From assembly GCF_900074915.1 (NCBI RefSeq), contig NZ_LT222319.1, positions 5,695,001 to 5,759,000 on the forward strand: a stretch of DNA of 64,000 bases, read 5' to 3'. Both the position numbers and the translations under genes were made by a program. Below are positions 26,156-35,725 of this stretch, piece after piece. Below the pieces are notes generated by a model, which saw only the letters and a program-made list of their open reading frames with translations, was not told the DNA's origin and searched no databases. The DNA comes from Pseudomonas cerasi. Its GTDB lineage: Bacteria; Pseudomonadota; Gammaproteobacteria; Pseudomonadales; Pseudomonadaceae. The stretch's first letter is position 1; every line of letters begins with the position of its first letter.

Positions 26156-28441
26156 TTACAGCGACGAGTATTGCTTGCGCAGACGCTGACGAATCAGCTC
26201 TGCGAGGGTGTTCATCACGAAGGTGAACATCAACAGCACCAACGCCGCGAGAAACAGCACCCGATAATGGCTGCCGCCCACTTCCGACTCCGGCATCTCC
26301 ACCGCGACATTGGCCGCCAGCGTACGCATGCCTTCAAACAGGTTCATGTCCATGATCGGCGTGTTACCGGTCGCCATCAGCACAATCATGGTTTCCCCCA
26401 CGGCCCGGCCCATGCCGATCATCAAGGCGGAAAAGATGCCGGGGCTGGCGGTCAGGATCACCACCCGCGTCAGGGTCTGCCACGGCGTCGCGCCCAGTGC
26501 CAGCGAACCCAGCGTCAGGCTGCGCGGCACGCTGAACACGGCGTCTTCGGCAATCGAATAAATGTTGGGGATCACCGCGAATCCCATGGCGATGCCGACT
26601 ACCAGTGCATTGCGCTGATCGTAGGTGATACCCAGGTGGTCACGAATCCAGGTGCTCATGTCACCCGCGAAGAACCAGTTCTCCAGATGCGGGCTCATGC
26701 TCAGTGAAAACCAGCCCACCAATAGCACGACCGGAATCAGAATCGCGCCTTCCCAGCCATCGGGAATACGCAAGCGAAACGAATCAGGCAGGCGGGTCCA
26801 GAAAAAGCCCACCAGCAAAATGCCGATCGGCGTAAGCAGCAACAGGCTGAAGATGCCGGGCAGATGCCCTTCCAGATACGGGGCCAGAAACAATCCGGCA
26901 AAAAAGCCGAGAATCACCGTCGGCATCGCTTCCATCAATTCGATCACCGGCTTGACCTTGCGGCGCATGCCCGGGGCCATGAAGTAGGCGGTGTAGATCG
27001 CGGCAGCCACGGCCAGCGGCGCGGCCAGCAGCATGGCGTAGAACGCCGCTTTCAGCGTGCCGTAGGTCAACGGCGCCAGGCTCAGCTTGGGCTCGAAGTC
27101 GGAGTTGGACGCCGTGGACTGCCAGATGTACTTGGGTTCATCGTAATTCTCGTACCAGACCTTGCCCCACAGCGAACTCCAGGAGACTTCCGGGTGCGGG
27201 TTGTCCAGCGTCAGCGGCAGCAGCTTGCCAGCGCTTTCAATCAGAATCCGGTTGGCGCGTGGCGATAACGCCAGAATACCGGGCCCCTCGGCGACCTTGT
27301 CGATCAGCAGGGTGCGGTGCGCTGTGCTGTGAAATACGCCCAGCTTGCCGGAAGCATCCAGAGCGATGAACCCCTTGCGGCGCTGCTCGGCCTTGATCTG
27401 CGCGATCGGTGCGCTGCCCAGGCTGAAATCGCGGATGCGCATCAGGCGCTGCTCACCGTCAGTGTCCCGGGCCATGAACCACTGGGACATACTGCCCTTC
27501 GAGTTGCCGATGATCAGCGAAATGCCGCCGACCAGTTGAGCGCTCGCCGTGATCTCGGCGTTGCCGTCTTCCAGCAATTTATAGCGGCCATTGAGGCTGC
27601 GATCGCGCAGGCTGAACACATCCGCCTGCGCGCGCCCGTTGATGACATACAACCATTGCTGACGCGGGTCGATGTAGATCGCCTTGACCGCTGCGGACAT
27701 CTGCGGCAACTCGACACGCGTCTGCTCGCGGGTCATCTCGCCGGTCATCATGTTTTCTTTCTGTTCGAGCGAGATGACATGCAACTGAGTGCCGGTAGAC
27801 CCTGCCAGCTTCAGGCTGTCGCCATCGGCACTGACGGTGACATGCTCGACCGCACGCCCGGCCTCATCCAGTACCAGGGGCGCTTCGCCGTAAGGCCAGG
27901 CCACGCTCGGGGTGATGGTTTTCTGATCGTTCGGGTAGGTCGTCAGGTAAGAATGCCTGAACACCAGCACCTGACCGTTGGACAAACCAAGGGCTATCAA
28001 GGGCGCGCCGGGCTGATCCTTGCCGATGGACGCAACGGACACGCCCGCAGGGAGCGGCAAGGCAATGCGCCGCAGCTCTGCGCCGTCCTCGCTGTTGAAA
28101 AAAACCACTTCGCCCTTGTCGGAAATGCGCATGCCGATTTGGTTCTGCTCTTCGATGGTAATCATCAGCGGAGCGCCGGCATCCTGCAGCCAGGCGGTAT
28201 TCAGCGCAGGTTCGGCGGTCAGGCTGGCGCCTTTGAAGAGCGGCGCAACGACATAGGCCAGGTAGAAAAAGATCAGCGTAATGGCAGCCAGCACGGCAAG
28301 GCCGCCAATGGCGACGTACCAGTGAGTGAGCCGGTCGGTAAACGCACGGACACGACGCTTGCGCACCATCGCGGGCGTATTGAAATCAATACGCGCTGGA
28401 GGCGAGCTCTGGTCCATCGTCGATTTGAACAGCTCATTCAT
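26156..28441 (-). CDS. pstC: Phosphate ABC transporter permease PstC, long form
   Basis: A permease of about 761 aa. After a first membrane segment (YVAIGGLAVLAAITLIFFYL, near residue 45) comes about 400 residues of periplasmic sequence with beta-propeller-like spacing (VVFFNSEDGAELRRIALP, LVGGISLIIGNSKGSMSQW). The C-terminal permease domain ends the protein, with a cytoplasmic loop SLTLGSLALGATPWQTLTRV. ATG 28441 was chosen; GTG 28447 is an in-frame alternative two codons upstream. It follows pstS with a 142-base gap. Confidence 0.93.
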   Translation of the reverse strand: MNELFKSTMDQSSPPARIDFNTPAMVRKRRVRAFTDRLTHWYVAIGGLAVLAAITLIFFYLAYVVAPLFKGASLTAEPALNTAWLQDAGAPLMITIEEQNQIGMRISDKGEVVFFNSEDGAELRRIALPLPAGVSVASIGKDQPGAPLIALGLSNGQVLVFRHSYLTTYPNDQKTITPSVAWPYGEAPLVLDEAGRAVEHVTVSADGDSLKLAGSTGTQLHVISLEQKENMMTGEMTREQTRVELPQMSAAVKAIYIDPRQQWLYVINGRAQADVFSLRDRSLNGRYKLLEDGNAEITASAQLVGGISLIIGNSKGSMSQWFMARDTDGEQRLMRIRDFSLGSAPIAQIKAEQRRKGFIALDASGKLGVFHSTAHRTLLIDKVAEGPGILALSPRANRILIESAGKLLPLTLDNPHPEVSWSSLWGKVWYENYDEPKYIWQSTASNSDFEPKLSLAPLTYGTLKAAFYAMLLAAPLAVAAAIYTAYFMAPGMRRKVKPVIELMEAMPTVILGFFAGLFLAPYLEGHLPGIFSLLLLTPIGILLVGFFWTRLPDSFRLRIPDGWEGAILIPVVLLVGWFSLSMSPHLENWFFAGDMSTWIRDHLGITYDQRNALVVGIAMGFAVIPNIYSIAEDAVFSVPRSLTLGSLALGATPWQTLTRVVILTASPGIFSALMIGMGRAVGETMIVLMATGNTPIMDMNLFEGMRTLAANVAVEMPESEVGGSHYRVLFLAALVLLMFTFVMNTLAELIRQRLRKQYSSL

Positions 28442-28583
28442 GCGCACACACCGTAGACGCCTTGTATGACAGAAACATTACAGCAAGGTGACGCAAGAAA
28501 GCCCGCTGCCTGCGAAACCGGCGGCGGACTGTTCAATTTGTATGCAGGCCAGTCCATTGAGCCCCGCTCCAACGCGTACGTGA

Positions 28584-29582
28584 CTACTTTACCGCCACGC
28601 CGCCCGCGCCCTGCAGGCCAAGATCGGCCAGCGTCTTCTCGACGACACGGGCGGGCAGCGGGATGTAACCGTCCTTCATCACCACTTCCTGGCCCTGTCT
28701 CGACAGCACCAGTTTTACAAACTCGGCCTCCAGCGGCGCCAAGGGCTGGTTCGGCGCCTTGTTCACGTAGACATAAAGGAAGCGCGACAGGGGATAACTG
28801 CCGTTCAGGGTATTGGCTTCGCTGTCTTCGACAAACTCGCCCCCTTCCTTCTTCGCCAGCGGCACAGTTCTGACGTTGGATGTCTTGTAACCGATGCCCG
28901 AATAACCGATGCCGTTAAGCGAATTGCTGATCGCGCTGACCACCGAAGCAGAGCCGGGCTGCTCGTTGACGTTGGCCTTGAAGTCGCCTTTGCACAGCGC
29001 TTCTTCCTTGAAATAACCGTAGGTACCCGACACTGAGTTACGACCGAACAACTGGATCGGTTTCCCTGCCAGATCGCCGGTCACGCCGACATCACCCCAG
29101 GTTTTCGCATCTGCCCTAGCGCCGCACAGGCGGGTCGCGGAAAAGATCGCGTCCACTTGCTGCAGGGTCAGGCCCTTGATCGGGTTGTCCTTGTGCACAA
29201 AAACCGCCAAAGCATCCACCGCGACCGGGATGGCAGTGGGCTTGTAGCCATGCTTCTGCTCGAAAGCCGACAGCTCGCCGTCCTTCATCCTGCGGCTCAT
29301 CGGGCCCAGATTGGCCGTGCCCTCGGTCAGCGCGGGTGGCGCCGTGGAGGAGCCGGCCGCTTGAATCTGGATGTTCACGCTCGGGTATTCTTTCTTGTAG
29401 GCCTCGGCCCACAGGGTCATCAGATTTGCCAGGGTATCGGAGCCGACACTGGAGAGATTGCCCGACACACCGGAGGTCCTGGTATAGGCCTGGATGGCAG
29501 GGTCGACCGCAGCCAGCGTATTGGCTGCCGTCACTCCGGCGGCAACCAATGTCAGTGCAGTCATCAAACGCTTGAGTGTCAT
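28584..29582 (-). CDS. pstS: Periplasmic phosphate-binding protein PstS
   Basis: A 332-aa protein with signal peptide (MTLKRLMTALTLVAAGVTAA). Phosphate-binding loops are visible at SSVGSDTLANLMTLWAEAYK, QAAGSSTAPPALTEGTANLG and FGRNSVSGTYGYFKEEALC. It captures phosphate for PstCAB. It is the first gene of pstSCAB-phoU and carries its own Pho box at 29649-29666. Confidence 0.96.
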   Translation of the reverse strand: MTLKRLMTALTLVAAGVTAANTLAAVDPAIQAYTRTSGVSGNLSSVGSDTLANLMTLWAEAYKKEYPSVNIQIQAAGSSTAPPALTEGTANLGPMSRRMKDGELSAFEQKHGYKPTAIPVAVDALAVFVHKDNPIKGLTLQQVDAIFSATRLCGARADAKTWGDVGVTGDLAGKPIQLFGRNSVSGTYGYFKEEALCKGDFKANVNEQPGSASVVSAISNSLNGIGYSGIGYKTSNVRTVPLAKKEGGEFVEDSEANTLNGSYPLSRFLYVYVNKAPNQPLAPLEAEFVKLVLSRQGQEVVMKDGYIPLPARVVEKTLADLGLQGAGGVAVK

Positions 29583-29648
29583 CCTTGCGCTCCTGGCAGG
29601 GTGTGTAGGTGTCCACGAGCCTTTTTGGGCCAGTCTTATGACTACTCT

Positions 29649-29666
29649 ATGAATTGATTATGACAA
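29649..29666 (-). promoter_or_regulatory. Pho box upstream of pstS
   Basis: On the minus strand TTGTCAT-AATC-AATTCAT matches the Pho box: the first 7-mer is 6/7 to CTGTCAT, the second weaker. It lies about 65 bases upstream of the pstS start. Confidence 0.7.
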
Positions 29667-29674
29667 TAAGATGA

Positions 29675-29708
29675 AAAGGCTATCGACCTATGCAGGTAGA
29701 TAGCCTTT
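29675..29708 (-). terminator. Terminator between MFS gene and pstS
   Basis: On the minus strand AAAGGCTATC pairs with GATAGCCTTT across a 14-base loop and ends in TTTTC. It lies 40 bases after the MFS gene stop and just upstream of the pstS Pho box, so it insulates the two units. Confidence 0.78.
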
Positions 29709-29748
29709 GGCTGTAGCGGTGCCCGAGCGATTCAGCAGCGGCTGATGA

Positions 29749-31038
29749 TCAGCGCTTTCGGCTCAGCAAAAACACACCGATGGCCATGCCCAGACCGCAG
29801 AGGATCGCGACATACCACGCCGGCCCCATCGGACTGCTCTTGAGCATGAAGGTCACGACCATCGGCGTCAGACCGCCGAAGATCGCGTACGCCAGGTTGT
29901 AGGAGAACGACAGCCCCGAGAAGCGCACCACAGGCGGGAATGCCTTGACCATGACGTAAGGAACCGCGCCGATCGTACCGACGAACAGGCCCGTCACGGC
30001 ATACAGCGGGAACAGCACTTCCGGATGGCTGCCGAGGATGTGATAGAACGTCCAGGAACTGACCAGCAAACCTGCGCTGCCCAGCAGAAACACCCAGCCT
30101 GCGCCGAAACGATCCGCCAGCGCGCCCGCAGCGATGCAACCCACGCTCAGGAAGACAATCGCCAGGCTGTTGGCTTTCAGCGCGGTAGCGGCCGGAAAGC
30201 CATAGATGGTTTGCAGGATGGTCGGTGTCATCAGGATCACGACGATGATGCCGGCAGACAGCAACCAGGTCATCAACATCGACAGCGCAACGGCGCCACG
30301 ATGATCACGCAGTACCGCCTTGAGCGGCACCTCTTCGGCCAGTGCCTTGCGCAGTTGCAGCTCGGCAAACACCGGCGTTTCATGCAGCAGGCGACGCAGA
30401 TACACCGACATCAGACCGAACACGCCACCCAGCAGGAAAGGGATACGCCATGCGTAATCCGATACCTCGACGGGGGTATAGATGCTGTTGATCGCCGTGG
30501 CGACCAGCGAGCCCAGCAGGATGCCCGCGGTCAGGCCCGCGGTCAGGGTGCCGCAGGCATACCCGACACGCCGTGCAGGCACATGCTCGGACACGAAGAC
30601 CCAGGCGCCAGGCACTTCACCGCCGATGGCGGCACCTTGAATGACGCGCATCAACAACAGCAGAATCGGCGCCCACATGCCGATCTGTGCGTAGGTCGGC
30701 AGCAGACCCATGATCAGGGTCGGCACCGCCATCATGAAAATGCTCAGCGTGAACATTTTCTTGCGCCCCAGCAGATCGCCGAAGTGCGCCATGATAATGC
30801 CGCCCAGGGGTCTCGCCAGATAACCGGCGGCGAAAATGCCGAACGTCTGCATCATGCGCAGCCAGTCGGGCATGTCCACCGGGAAAAACAGTTTGCCGAC
30901 CACCGCCGCGAAAAACACGAAAATGATGAAGTCGTAGAACTCCAGCGCGCCACCCAGGGCCGACAGCGAAAGGGTTTTGTAATCGCTGCGAGTCAAAGGC
31001 CGCGCAGGCTGCGTGGAACTTGGAGGAACAGATGACAT
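29749..31038 (-). CDS. MFS transporter, metabolite:H+ symporter type
   Basis: A 429-aa, twelve-helix major facilitator. It starts MSSVPPSSTQPARPLTRSDY and continues with LSALGGALEFYDFIIFVFFA, the opening of the metabolite:proton symporter family (ShiA/ProP-like). Signature loops are GYLARPLGGIIMAHFGDLLG with RKKMFTLSIFMM, and ALADRFGAG. The substrate cannot be told. The order MFS-pstS matches other Pseudomonas genomes as I recall. ATG 31038 is chosen because the first membrane segment follows at the usual distance. Confidence 0.88.
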   Translation of the reverse strand: MSSVPPSSTQPARPLTRSDYKTLSLSALGGALEFYDFIIFVFFAAVVGKLFFPVDMPDWLRMMQTFGIFAAGYLARPLGGIIMAHFGDLLGRKKMFTLSIFMMAVPTLIMGLLPTYAQIGMWAPILLLLMRVIQGAAIGGEVPGAWVFVSEHVPARRVGYACGTLTAGLTAGILLGSLVATAINSIYTPVEVSDYAWRIPFLLGGVFGLMSVYLRRLLHETPVFAELQLRKALAEEVPLKAVLRDHRGAVALSMLMTWLLSAGIIVVILMTPTILQTIYGFPAATALKANSLAIVFLSVGCIAAGALADRFGAGWVFLLGSAGLLVSSWTFYHILGSHPEVLFPLYAVTGLFVGTIGAVPYVMVKAFPPVVRFSGLSFSYNLAYAIFGGLTPMVVTFMLKSSPMGPAWYVAILCGLGMAIGVFLLSRKR

Positions 31039-31468
31039 GACAAGGCTTCTCTTTACGTGTTCTTTGAAAAGGGGCGAGCGACAGCAACGCTGGCTGCTGC
31101 GGGGTGCCGTGCAGAAGCGATTGTCGGGAGCAACGGCGCAGATAGGCACCAAAATTGCGTGTACAGGCAGTCTTGTCACCTGTAGAGGTCCAGCAAGATA
31201 GCAAATTGCTACAAAAAACACATGGCAGAACTGCCACTGACACAAAATGAAGACCCACGGTCGTTCTATGACGCAACGCCCGATATACTCGCAAGTCGTC
31301 AACAGCCTTGGGAAGTTGTGCGAAAACGTCTGAATCAGCGGGTTTCGCAGAGTTTCCCTTTGGGCCACACCGGCGCTGAACACATAATGTTCATGCTCAT
31401 GGTTTTGAATGGCACCTGTTAACCGCGACATACAATAATGAGAGTCATGGGTCAGAGGCACCCTAGGC
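31039..31468. other. 430-bp intergenic region between divergent genes
   Basis: It separates the MFS transporter from the thioesterase gene and should hold both promoters. No coding region or strong dyad stands out. Confidence 0.4.
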
Positions 31469-31870
31469 ATGATCGAGCTCGAACAAGAAGATCCAATCCC
31501 GCAAGGCGACCTTGCACTGCAAATCACCGCCCTTCCCCGCGAAACCAATGGCTTTGGTGACATCTTTGGTGGCTGGCTGGTGTCCCAGATGGACCTGGCA
31601 GGCACAGCTATGGCCAGCAAAGTCGCGGGTGGCCGCGTGGCGACCGTCGCCATTGATCGCATGGCATTTCTGGTCCCGGTCGCGGTCGGCGAACAGCTTT
31701 CCTTCTATACCCGCACCCTGGAAGTCGGACGCACCTCGATCAAGATGATGGTCGAAGTGTGGAGCGACGACCCGCTCACCAGCGAATGGCGCAAGGTCAC
31801 CGAGGCCGCGTTCGTATTCGTGGCCATAGATGCCAGCGGCCGGACGCGCTCGGTTCCCGCGCGACGGTAA
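31469..31870 (+). CDS. Acyl-CoA thioesterase, hotdog fold
   Basis: A 133-aa protein of the YciA/BFIT type. The hotdog core reads ETNGFGDIFGGWLVSQMDLA, in which the Asn and Asp near residues 27-31 are the family catalytic region. MAFLVPVAVGEQLSFYTRTL is the second strand-helix block. It hydrolyses acyl-CoA to free acid and CoA; chain length preference is unknown. It has no obvious operon partner. Confidence 0.85.
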   Translation: MIELEQEDPIPQGDLALQITALPRETNGFGDIFGGWLVSQMDLAGTAMASKVAGGRVATVAIDRMAFLVPVAVGEQLSFYTRTLEVGRTSIKMMVEVWSDDPLTSEWRKVTEAAFVFVAIDASGRTRSVPARR

Positions 31871-31961
31871 ATTGTCGCTCGGCTCCAGGTTGGCTGCCCG
31901 GTTAAACTCGCCCTGCATGAAGCGGTCTATTTTCGTCACGGTCATTGAGTGAGAACTTTGC

Positions 31962-32873
31962 ATGCCAACATCCCCGGTTGAACCCACCGTTGAATCCATC
32001 CTTTACGATGAGCTGAACTGCTGGCGTATTTGCCACGGCGAAGCAGAGCTGCTGGTTGCGCAACAAGGCGCACACATCCTCAGCTATCAAGTGGCCGGGC
32101 AGCAGCCGCTGGTGTGGCTGAACGAAGAGGCCGTTTTCAAGCGCGGCAAACCCATTCGTGCAGGCATGCCGATCTGCTGGCCGTGGTTCGGCAATCTGGA
32201 GCGCAACCCGCAAAGCGTGCAGGCCATGCGCGACAGCAGCGAACCTGCCAAGGCACATGGCGAAGTGCGAGCGCTCGATTGGCAGTTGCTGGGTATCGGC
32301 GCAGATGGCGATGCACTGCTGGTGGAGTTCGTCCTTCCCGAGGCCGAAGGCCACTTGCCGGGCTGGCCGCACAATGTCGCCCTGAAACTGAGCATTCGTC
32401 TGGACCACGCACTGAATGTCAGTCTGGTCAGCTACAACTGTGGCACTGAGCCTGTGGTGATCAGCCAGGCGCTGCATACCTATTTCGCAGTCAGCGATGT
32501 ACGTCAGGTCAGCGTCGAAGGGCTCGACGGCCTGCGTTACATCGAAACCCTGGCAAACTGGGAAGAACGCGAGCAGACCGGCGACCTGACCTTCACAGGC
32601 GAAACCGACCGCATCTACAAGGACACACCAGGCGTGCTCAGCATCGTTGACCCGCAGTGGCAGCGACGCATCCACATCCGCAGCACGGGCTCGAACTCAG
32701 CCATCCTATGGAACCCGTGGATCGAGAAGACCGGCAAGTTCACCGACATGGCAGCAGACGGCTGGCAGCGCATGGTCTGCGTCGAAACCGCCAACGTGCT
32801 GGACGACGTGGTCACCCTGGCACCGGACCAGATGCATGTTCTGGGAGTGAGTATCTGGAGCGAGGCGCTCTGA
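31962..32873 (+). CDS. D-hexose-6-phosphate mutarotase (YeaD-like)
   Basis: A 303-aa beta-sandwich epimerase. Family blocks are LLVAQQGAHILSYQVAGQQP, GKPIRAGMPICWPWFGN and KAHGEVRALDWQL, where His near residue 99 is one of the catalytic pair. SQALHTYFAVSDV contains the second conserved His. It interconverts alpha and beta hexose-6-phosphates. It starts at ATG 31962 and is apparently monocistronic. Confidence 0.9.
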   Translation: MPTSPVEPTVESILYDELNCWRICHGEAELLVAQQGAHILSYQVAGQQPLVWLNEEAVFKRGKPIRAGMPICWPWFGNLERNPQSVQAMRDSSEPAKAHGEVRALDWQLLGIGADGDALLVEFVLPEAEGHLPGWPHNVALKLSIRLDHALNVSLVSYNCGTEPVVISQALHTYFAVSDVRQVSVEGLDGLRYIETLANWEEREQTGDLTFTGETDRIYKDTPGVLSIVDPQWQRRIHIRSTGSNSAILWNPWIEKTGKFTDMAADGWQRMVCVETANVLDDVVTLAPDQMHVLGVSIWSEAL

Positions 32874-32893
32874 TCAGTAATTGATCAAGCCCA

Positions 32894-33436
32894 TCAAAGG
32901 TCCGACTCAACCACCACGCGGACCTTTGACGCATCCATCGCATACGCAGCATCGGCAAGGTCGTTACTGACCTTCTCGATTTTCAGGGTGCCTTCTACCC
33001 ACAGTGGTGTGTAGATATCATCCAGTTTCAGACCCTTGGGGTAACGCACCAGCACCAGTTGGTTAGGCGGCGGTGGTGGAACGTGAATGCAGGCGCCTGG
33101 ATAAGGCACGATGAAGAACAGCGTGCTGCGACCCTTGGCGTCGGTTTCGAGAGGCACAGGGTAGCCGCCAAGACGAATCGTCTTGCCGTTCATTGCCGGG
33201 ACGGTTTTGGTCGAATACATGACTGCAGGCAAACCCTTGCTCTGCTTCAGTCCACCCTTGCTGTCGAACGTGCCCATGGCTTCCGGAGAATTGTGGTCAA
33301 TCTCGGGCATGGCTTCGAGGGCTTTTTGATCGGACTTGGGCATCAGCTCAAGCCAGTCGGTTTCCGGCAACTGGGCGTATGCGGGACCGCAGAGCGCGGA
33401 TAACAGCAGAAGAGTCATCAACAGGAAGCGACGCAT
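32894..33436 (-). CDS. DUF3299 exported protein
   Basis: A 180-aa protein with a signal peptide (MRRFLLMTLLLLSALCGPAY, cleavage after AYA). The mature part has WLELMPKSDQKALEAMPEID, LGGYPVPLETDAKGRSTLFF and the conserved VPYPGACIHVPPPPPNQLVL. The last stretch, with a Cys-His motif followed by prolines, is diagnostic for DUF3299. Function is unknown. A TTG at 33451 would add five residues; ATG 33436 gives the better signal peptide. Confidence 0.87.
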   Translation of the reverse strand: MRRFLLMTLLLLSALCGPAYAQLPETDWLELMPKSDQKALEAMPEIDHNSPEAMGTFDSKGGLKQSKGLPAVMYSTKTVPAMNGKTIRLGGYPVPLETDAKGRSTLFFIVPYPGACIHVPPPPPNQLVLVRYPKGLKLDDIYTPLWVEGTLKIEKVSNDLADAAYAMDASKVRVVVESDL

Positions 33437-33478
33437 GATAAAGCTCGGCAAAGGGGTGGAAAGTTGCCGAGCATTCTA

Positions 33479-33506
33479 GCCCTCTGCGCACTGTAAAACA
33501 GAGGGC
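33479..33506 (-). terminator. Hairpin downstream of GlsB-like gene
   Basis: GCCCTCTG pairs with CAGAGGGC across a 12-base loop, 14 bases after the stop codon. No good T-run follows. Confidence 0.4.
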
Positions 33507-33519
33507 TGACGCCTAAGCG

Positions 33520-33765
33520 TTATTTCTTTTTGATCATGCCGTAGATAACCAGCAGGATGATTGCACCTACCAGCGCGCCGAGGAAACCTGCACCCTCGCC
33601 TGCCTGATAGATACCCAGCGCCTGACCACCATAAGTGGCTGCAAGCGAACCGGCGATACCCAGCACGATGGTCATGATCCAGCCCATGCTGTCGTCGCCC
33701 GGCTTCAGAAAGCGAGCCAACAGACCAACGATCAGGCCGATAAAGATGGTTCCAATGATACCCAT
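33520..33765 (-). CDS. GlsB/YeaQ/YmgE family membrane protein
   Basis: An 81-aa protein, MGIIGTIFIGLIVGLLARFL to IYGMIKKK, with three glycine-rich membrane segments and the central motif GIAGSLAATYGGQ. Homologs are called transglycosylase-associated or stress proteins, with no proven activity. ATG 33765 has an AGAGGGAA ribosome site upstream. It is monocistronic. Confidence 0.9.
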   Translation of the reverse strand: MGIIGTIFIGLIVGLLARFLKPGDDSMGWIMTIVLGIAGSLAATYGGQALGIYQAGEGAGFLGALVGAIILLVIYGMIKKK

Positions 33766-33937
33766 GCCATTTCCCTCTGTATTAAGTGAATACGCCCGGG
33801 CTGACAGCAGCCCCGACCTACTGCTATCTGAGAACGACGAGAGGGAATGGTTCCGGCGCAATGGCCAGTTTGCTTCGGGGTGGAGAATTCTTCATGAATG
33901 ACGGGGCTGAACCTACCTGAACGGAGGCTAGGCGTCT

Positions 33938-34090
33938 CGAACAGTGCTTCAACGCGACGCATCGGCACGACAGTTAGAAACGCTCGTTCCGCAAGCTCTG
34001 CGTGGGAATGCAGTTCTCGACGCTCCGCGTCGCAAAAGGACGCGGAGTGTCCTGAAACTGCGTGCCAACGCGGAGCATCGGCACGCTAGC
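33938..34090. repeat. REP-like intergenic repeat, long inverted form
   Basis: Two related units face each other: GCTCTGCGTGGGAATGCAGT followed by GACGCTCCGCGTC, and the inverse GACGCGGAGTGTCC followed by CTGCGTGCCAACGCGGAGCA. Related single units occur at 47912-47960, 56787-56822 and 62399-62455. It occupies most of the 336-base gap between purK and the GlsB-like gene. Confidence 0.72.
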
Positions 34091-34101
34091 CGTGGGTCTG
34101 A

Positions 34102-35184
34102 TCAGCCTTTGATCAGCGCTTCTACCAACTTCACCTGACGATCCAGCGTTGCGCGGTCAGCGCTGCGAACCGTGGCGTGTCCGACCTTGCGGCCAGCCTT
34201 GAACGCCTTGCCGTAGTGATGCAGGTGGCAGTCTTCGACAGCGATGACCTTGTCCACTGCGGGTACTTCACCGATGAAGTTGAGCATGGCGCTTTCACCG
34301 ACCTTGGCTGTAGAGCCCAGCGGCAGACCGGCAACCGCCCGCAGGTGATTTTCGAACTGGCTGCACTCGGCGCCTTCGGTGGTCCAGTGACCGGAGTTGT
34401 GGACGCGCGGCGCAATCTCGTTGGCTTTCAGGCCACCGTCGACCTCAAAGAATTCGAATGCCAGCACGCCCACGTAATCCAGCTGCTTCAGGACGCGGCC
34501 GGCGTAGTCTTCGGCCAGTGCCTGCAAAGGATGATCAGTGCTGGCGATGGACAGACGCAGGATGCCGCTGTCATGCGTGTTGTGCACCAGCGGGTAGAAC
34601 CGGGTCTCGCCATCACGCGCGCGCACGGCAATCAACGACACTTCACCGCTGAACGGTACGAAGCCTTCCAGCAGGCACGGCACGCTGCCCAGCTCGGCGA
34701 ATGTGTCGACCACATCGGCTGCCGAACGCAGGACCTTCTGGCCCTTGCCGTCATAACCCAGGGTGCGGGTTTTCAGCACGGCAGGCAGACCGATGCTGGC
34801 TACTGCAGCATCCAGGTCGGCCTGCGACTGGATATCGGCGAATGCCGGCGTCGGGATGCCCAGGTCCTTGAACATGCTCTTTTCGAACCAGCGGTCACGC
34901 GCAATGCGCAACGCTTCGGCGCTCGGATAGACCGGTACGAACTGTGACAGAAACGCCACGGTCTCGGCCGGAACGCTTTCAAACTCGAAGGTCACCAGAT
35001 CGACTTCATCCGCCAACTGACGCAGATGATCCAGATCGCCGTAATCGGCACGCAGATGCTCGCCAAGTGCCGCAGCACAGGCGTCCGGCGCAGGATCGAG
35101 AAAGGCGAAGTTCATGCCCAGCGGCGTACCTGCCAATGCCAACATGCGGCCCAGCTGGCCGCCACCGATTACACCGATCTTCAT
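34102..35184 (-). CDS. purK: N5-carboxyaminoimidazole ribonucleotide synthase
   Basis: A 360-aa ATP-grasp enzyme that carboxylates aminoimidazole ribonucleotide with bicarbonate and ATP in purine synthesis. It starts MKIGVIGGGQLGRMLALAG. The ATP-grasp core includes LPAVLKTRTLGYDGKGQKVL and EGFVPFSGEVSLIAVR, and the substrate loop is NEIAPRVHNSGHWTTEGAEC. It follows purE by 9 bases in one operon. Confidence 0.97.
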   Translation of the reverse strand: MKIGVIGGGQLGRMLALAGTPLGMNFAFLDPAPDACAAALGEHLRADYGDLDHLRQLADEVDLVTFEFESVPAETVAFLSQFVPVYPSAEALRIARDRWFEKSMFKDLGIPTPAFADIQSQADLDAAVASIGLPAVLKTRTLGYDGKGQKVLRSAADVVDTFAELGSVPCLLEGFVPFSGEVSLIAVRARDGETRFYPLVHNTHDSGILRLSIASTDHPLQALAEDYAGRVLKQLDYVGVLAFEFFEVDGGLKANEIAPRVHNSGHWTTEGAECSQFENHLRAVAGLPLGSTAKVGESAMLNFIGEVPAVDKVIAVEDCHLHHYGKAFKAGRKVGHATVRSADRATLDRQVKLVEALIKG

Positions 35185-35193
35185 GGAAAAACC

Positions 35194-35685
35194 TCAGGCG
35201 TGGCGTGGGTCTGGATTGTCCAGGACGCTGTCTGTCTGTTCAGTGCGAAATTTCTTCAGCGCTGCGTGGAATTGCGGGTGCTTTGCGCCGAGGATGCTCG
35301 CTGAAAGCAGCGCTGCGTTGATTGCACCCGCCTTGCCGATCGCCAGGGTCGCGACCGGGATACCGGCCGGCATCTGCACGATCGACAACAGCGAGTCGAC
35401 ACCCGAGAGCATTGAAGACTGCACCGGAACGCCCAACACAGGCAGGTGGGTCTTGGCAGCGCACATGCCCGGCAAGTGAGCGGCACCACCAGCACCGGCG
35501 ATGATCACTTCAATGCCACGGCCTTCCGCTTCGTCGGCGTACTGGAACAGCAGATCCGGTGTGCGGTGCGCTGACACCACCTTGACTTCAAAAGGGATGC
35601 CGAGCTTTTCCAGCATATCGGCGGTGTGGCTAAGGGTGGACCAATCGGACTTGGAGCCCATGATCACGCCAACCAGTGCGCTCAT
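35194..35685 (-). CDS. purE: N5-carboxyaminoimidazole ribonucleotide mutase
   Basis: A 163-aa class I PurE. It starts MSALVGVIMGSKSDWSTLSH, with the phosphate-binding GSKSDW loop, then VVSAHRTPDLLFQYADEAEG with the catalytic His, and IAGAGGAAHLPGMCAAKTHL. It moves the carboxylate made by PurK onto the imidazole ring. purE precedes purK in the operon. A strong hairpin lies in its leader at 35726-35763. Confidence 0.97.
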   Translation of the reverse strand: MSALVGVIMGSKSDWSTLSHTADMLEKLGIPFEVKVVSAHRTPDLLFQYADEAEGRGIEVIIAGAGGAAHLPGMCAAKTHLPVLGVPVQSSMLSGVDSLLSIVQMPAGIPVATLAIGKAGAINAALLSASILGAKHPQFHAALKKFRTEQTDSVLDNPDPRHA

Positions 35686-35725
35686 CGTCGAGCCTCTCAT
35701 CGGGCGCCCGCAGGCGCGTCTGAAA

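Noticed and set aside
32896..32937. Hairpin TCAAAGGTCCG / CGGACCTTTGA at the end of the DUF3299 gene
   Set aside because: The arms lie partly within coding sequence and no T-run follows, so not listed as a terminator.
34000..34090. Inverted repeats near 34 kb considered as a CRISPR or small RNA locus
   Set aside because: There are no equal spacers and only one inverted pair; the same sequence type occurs elsewhere as a REP-like repeat.
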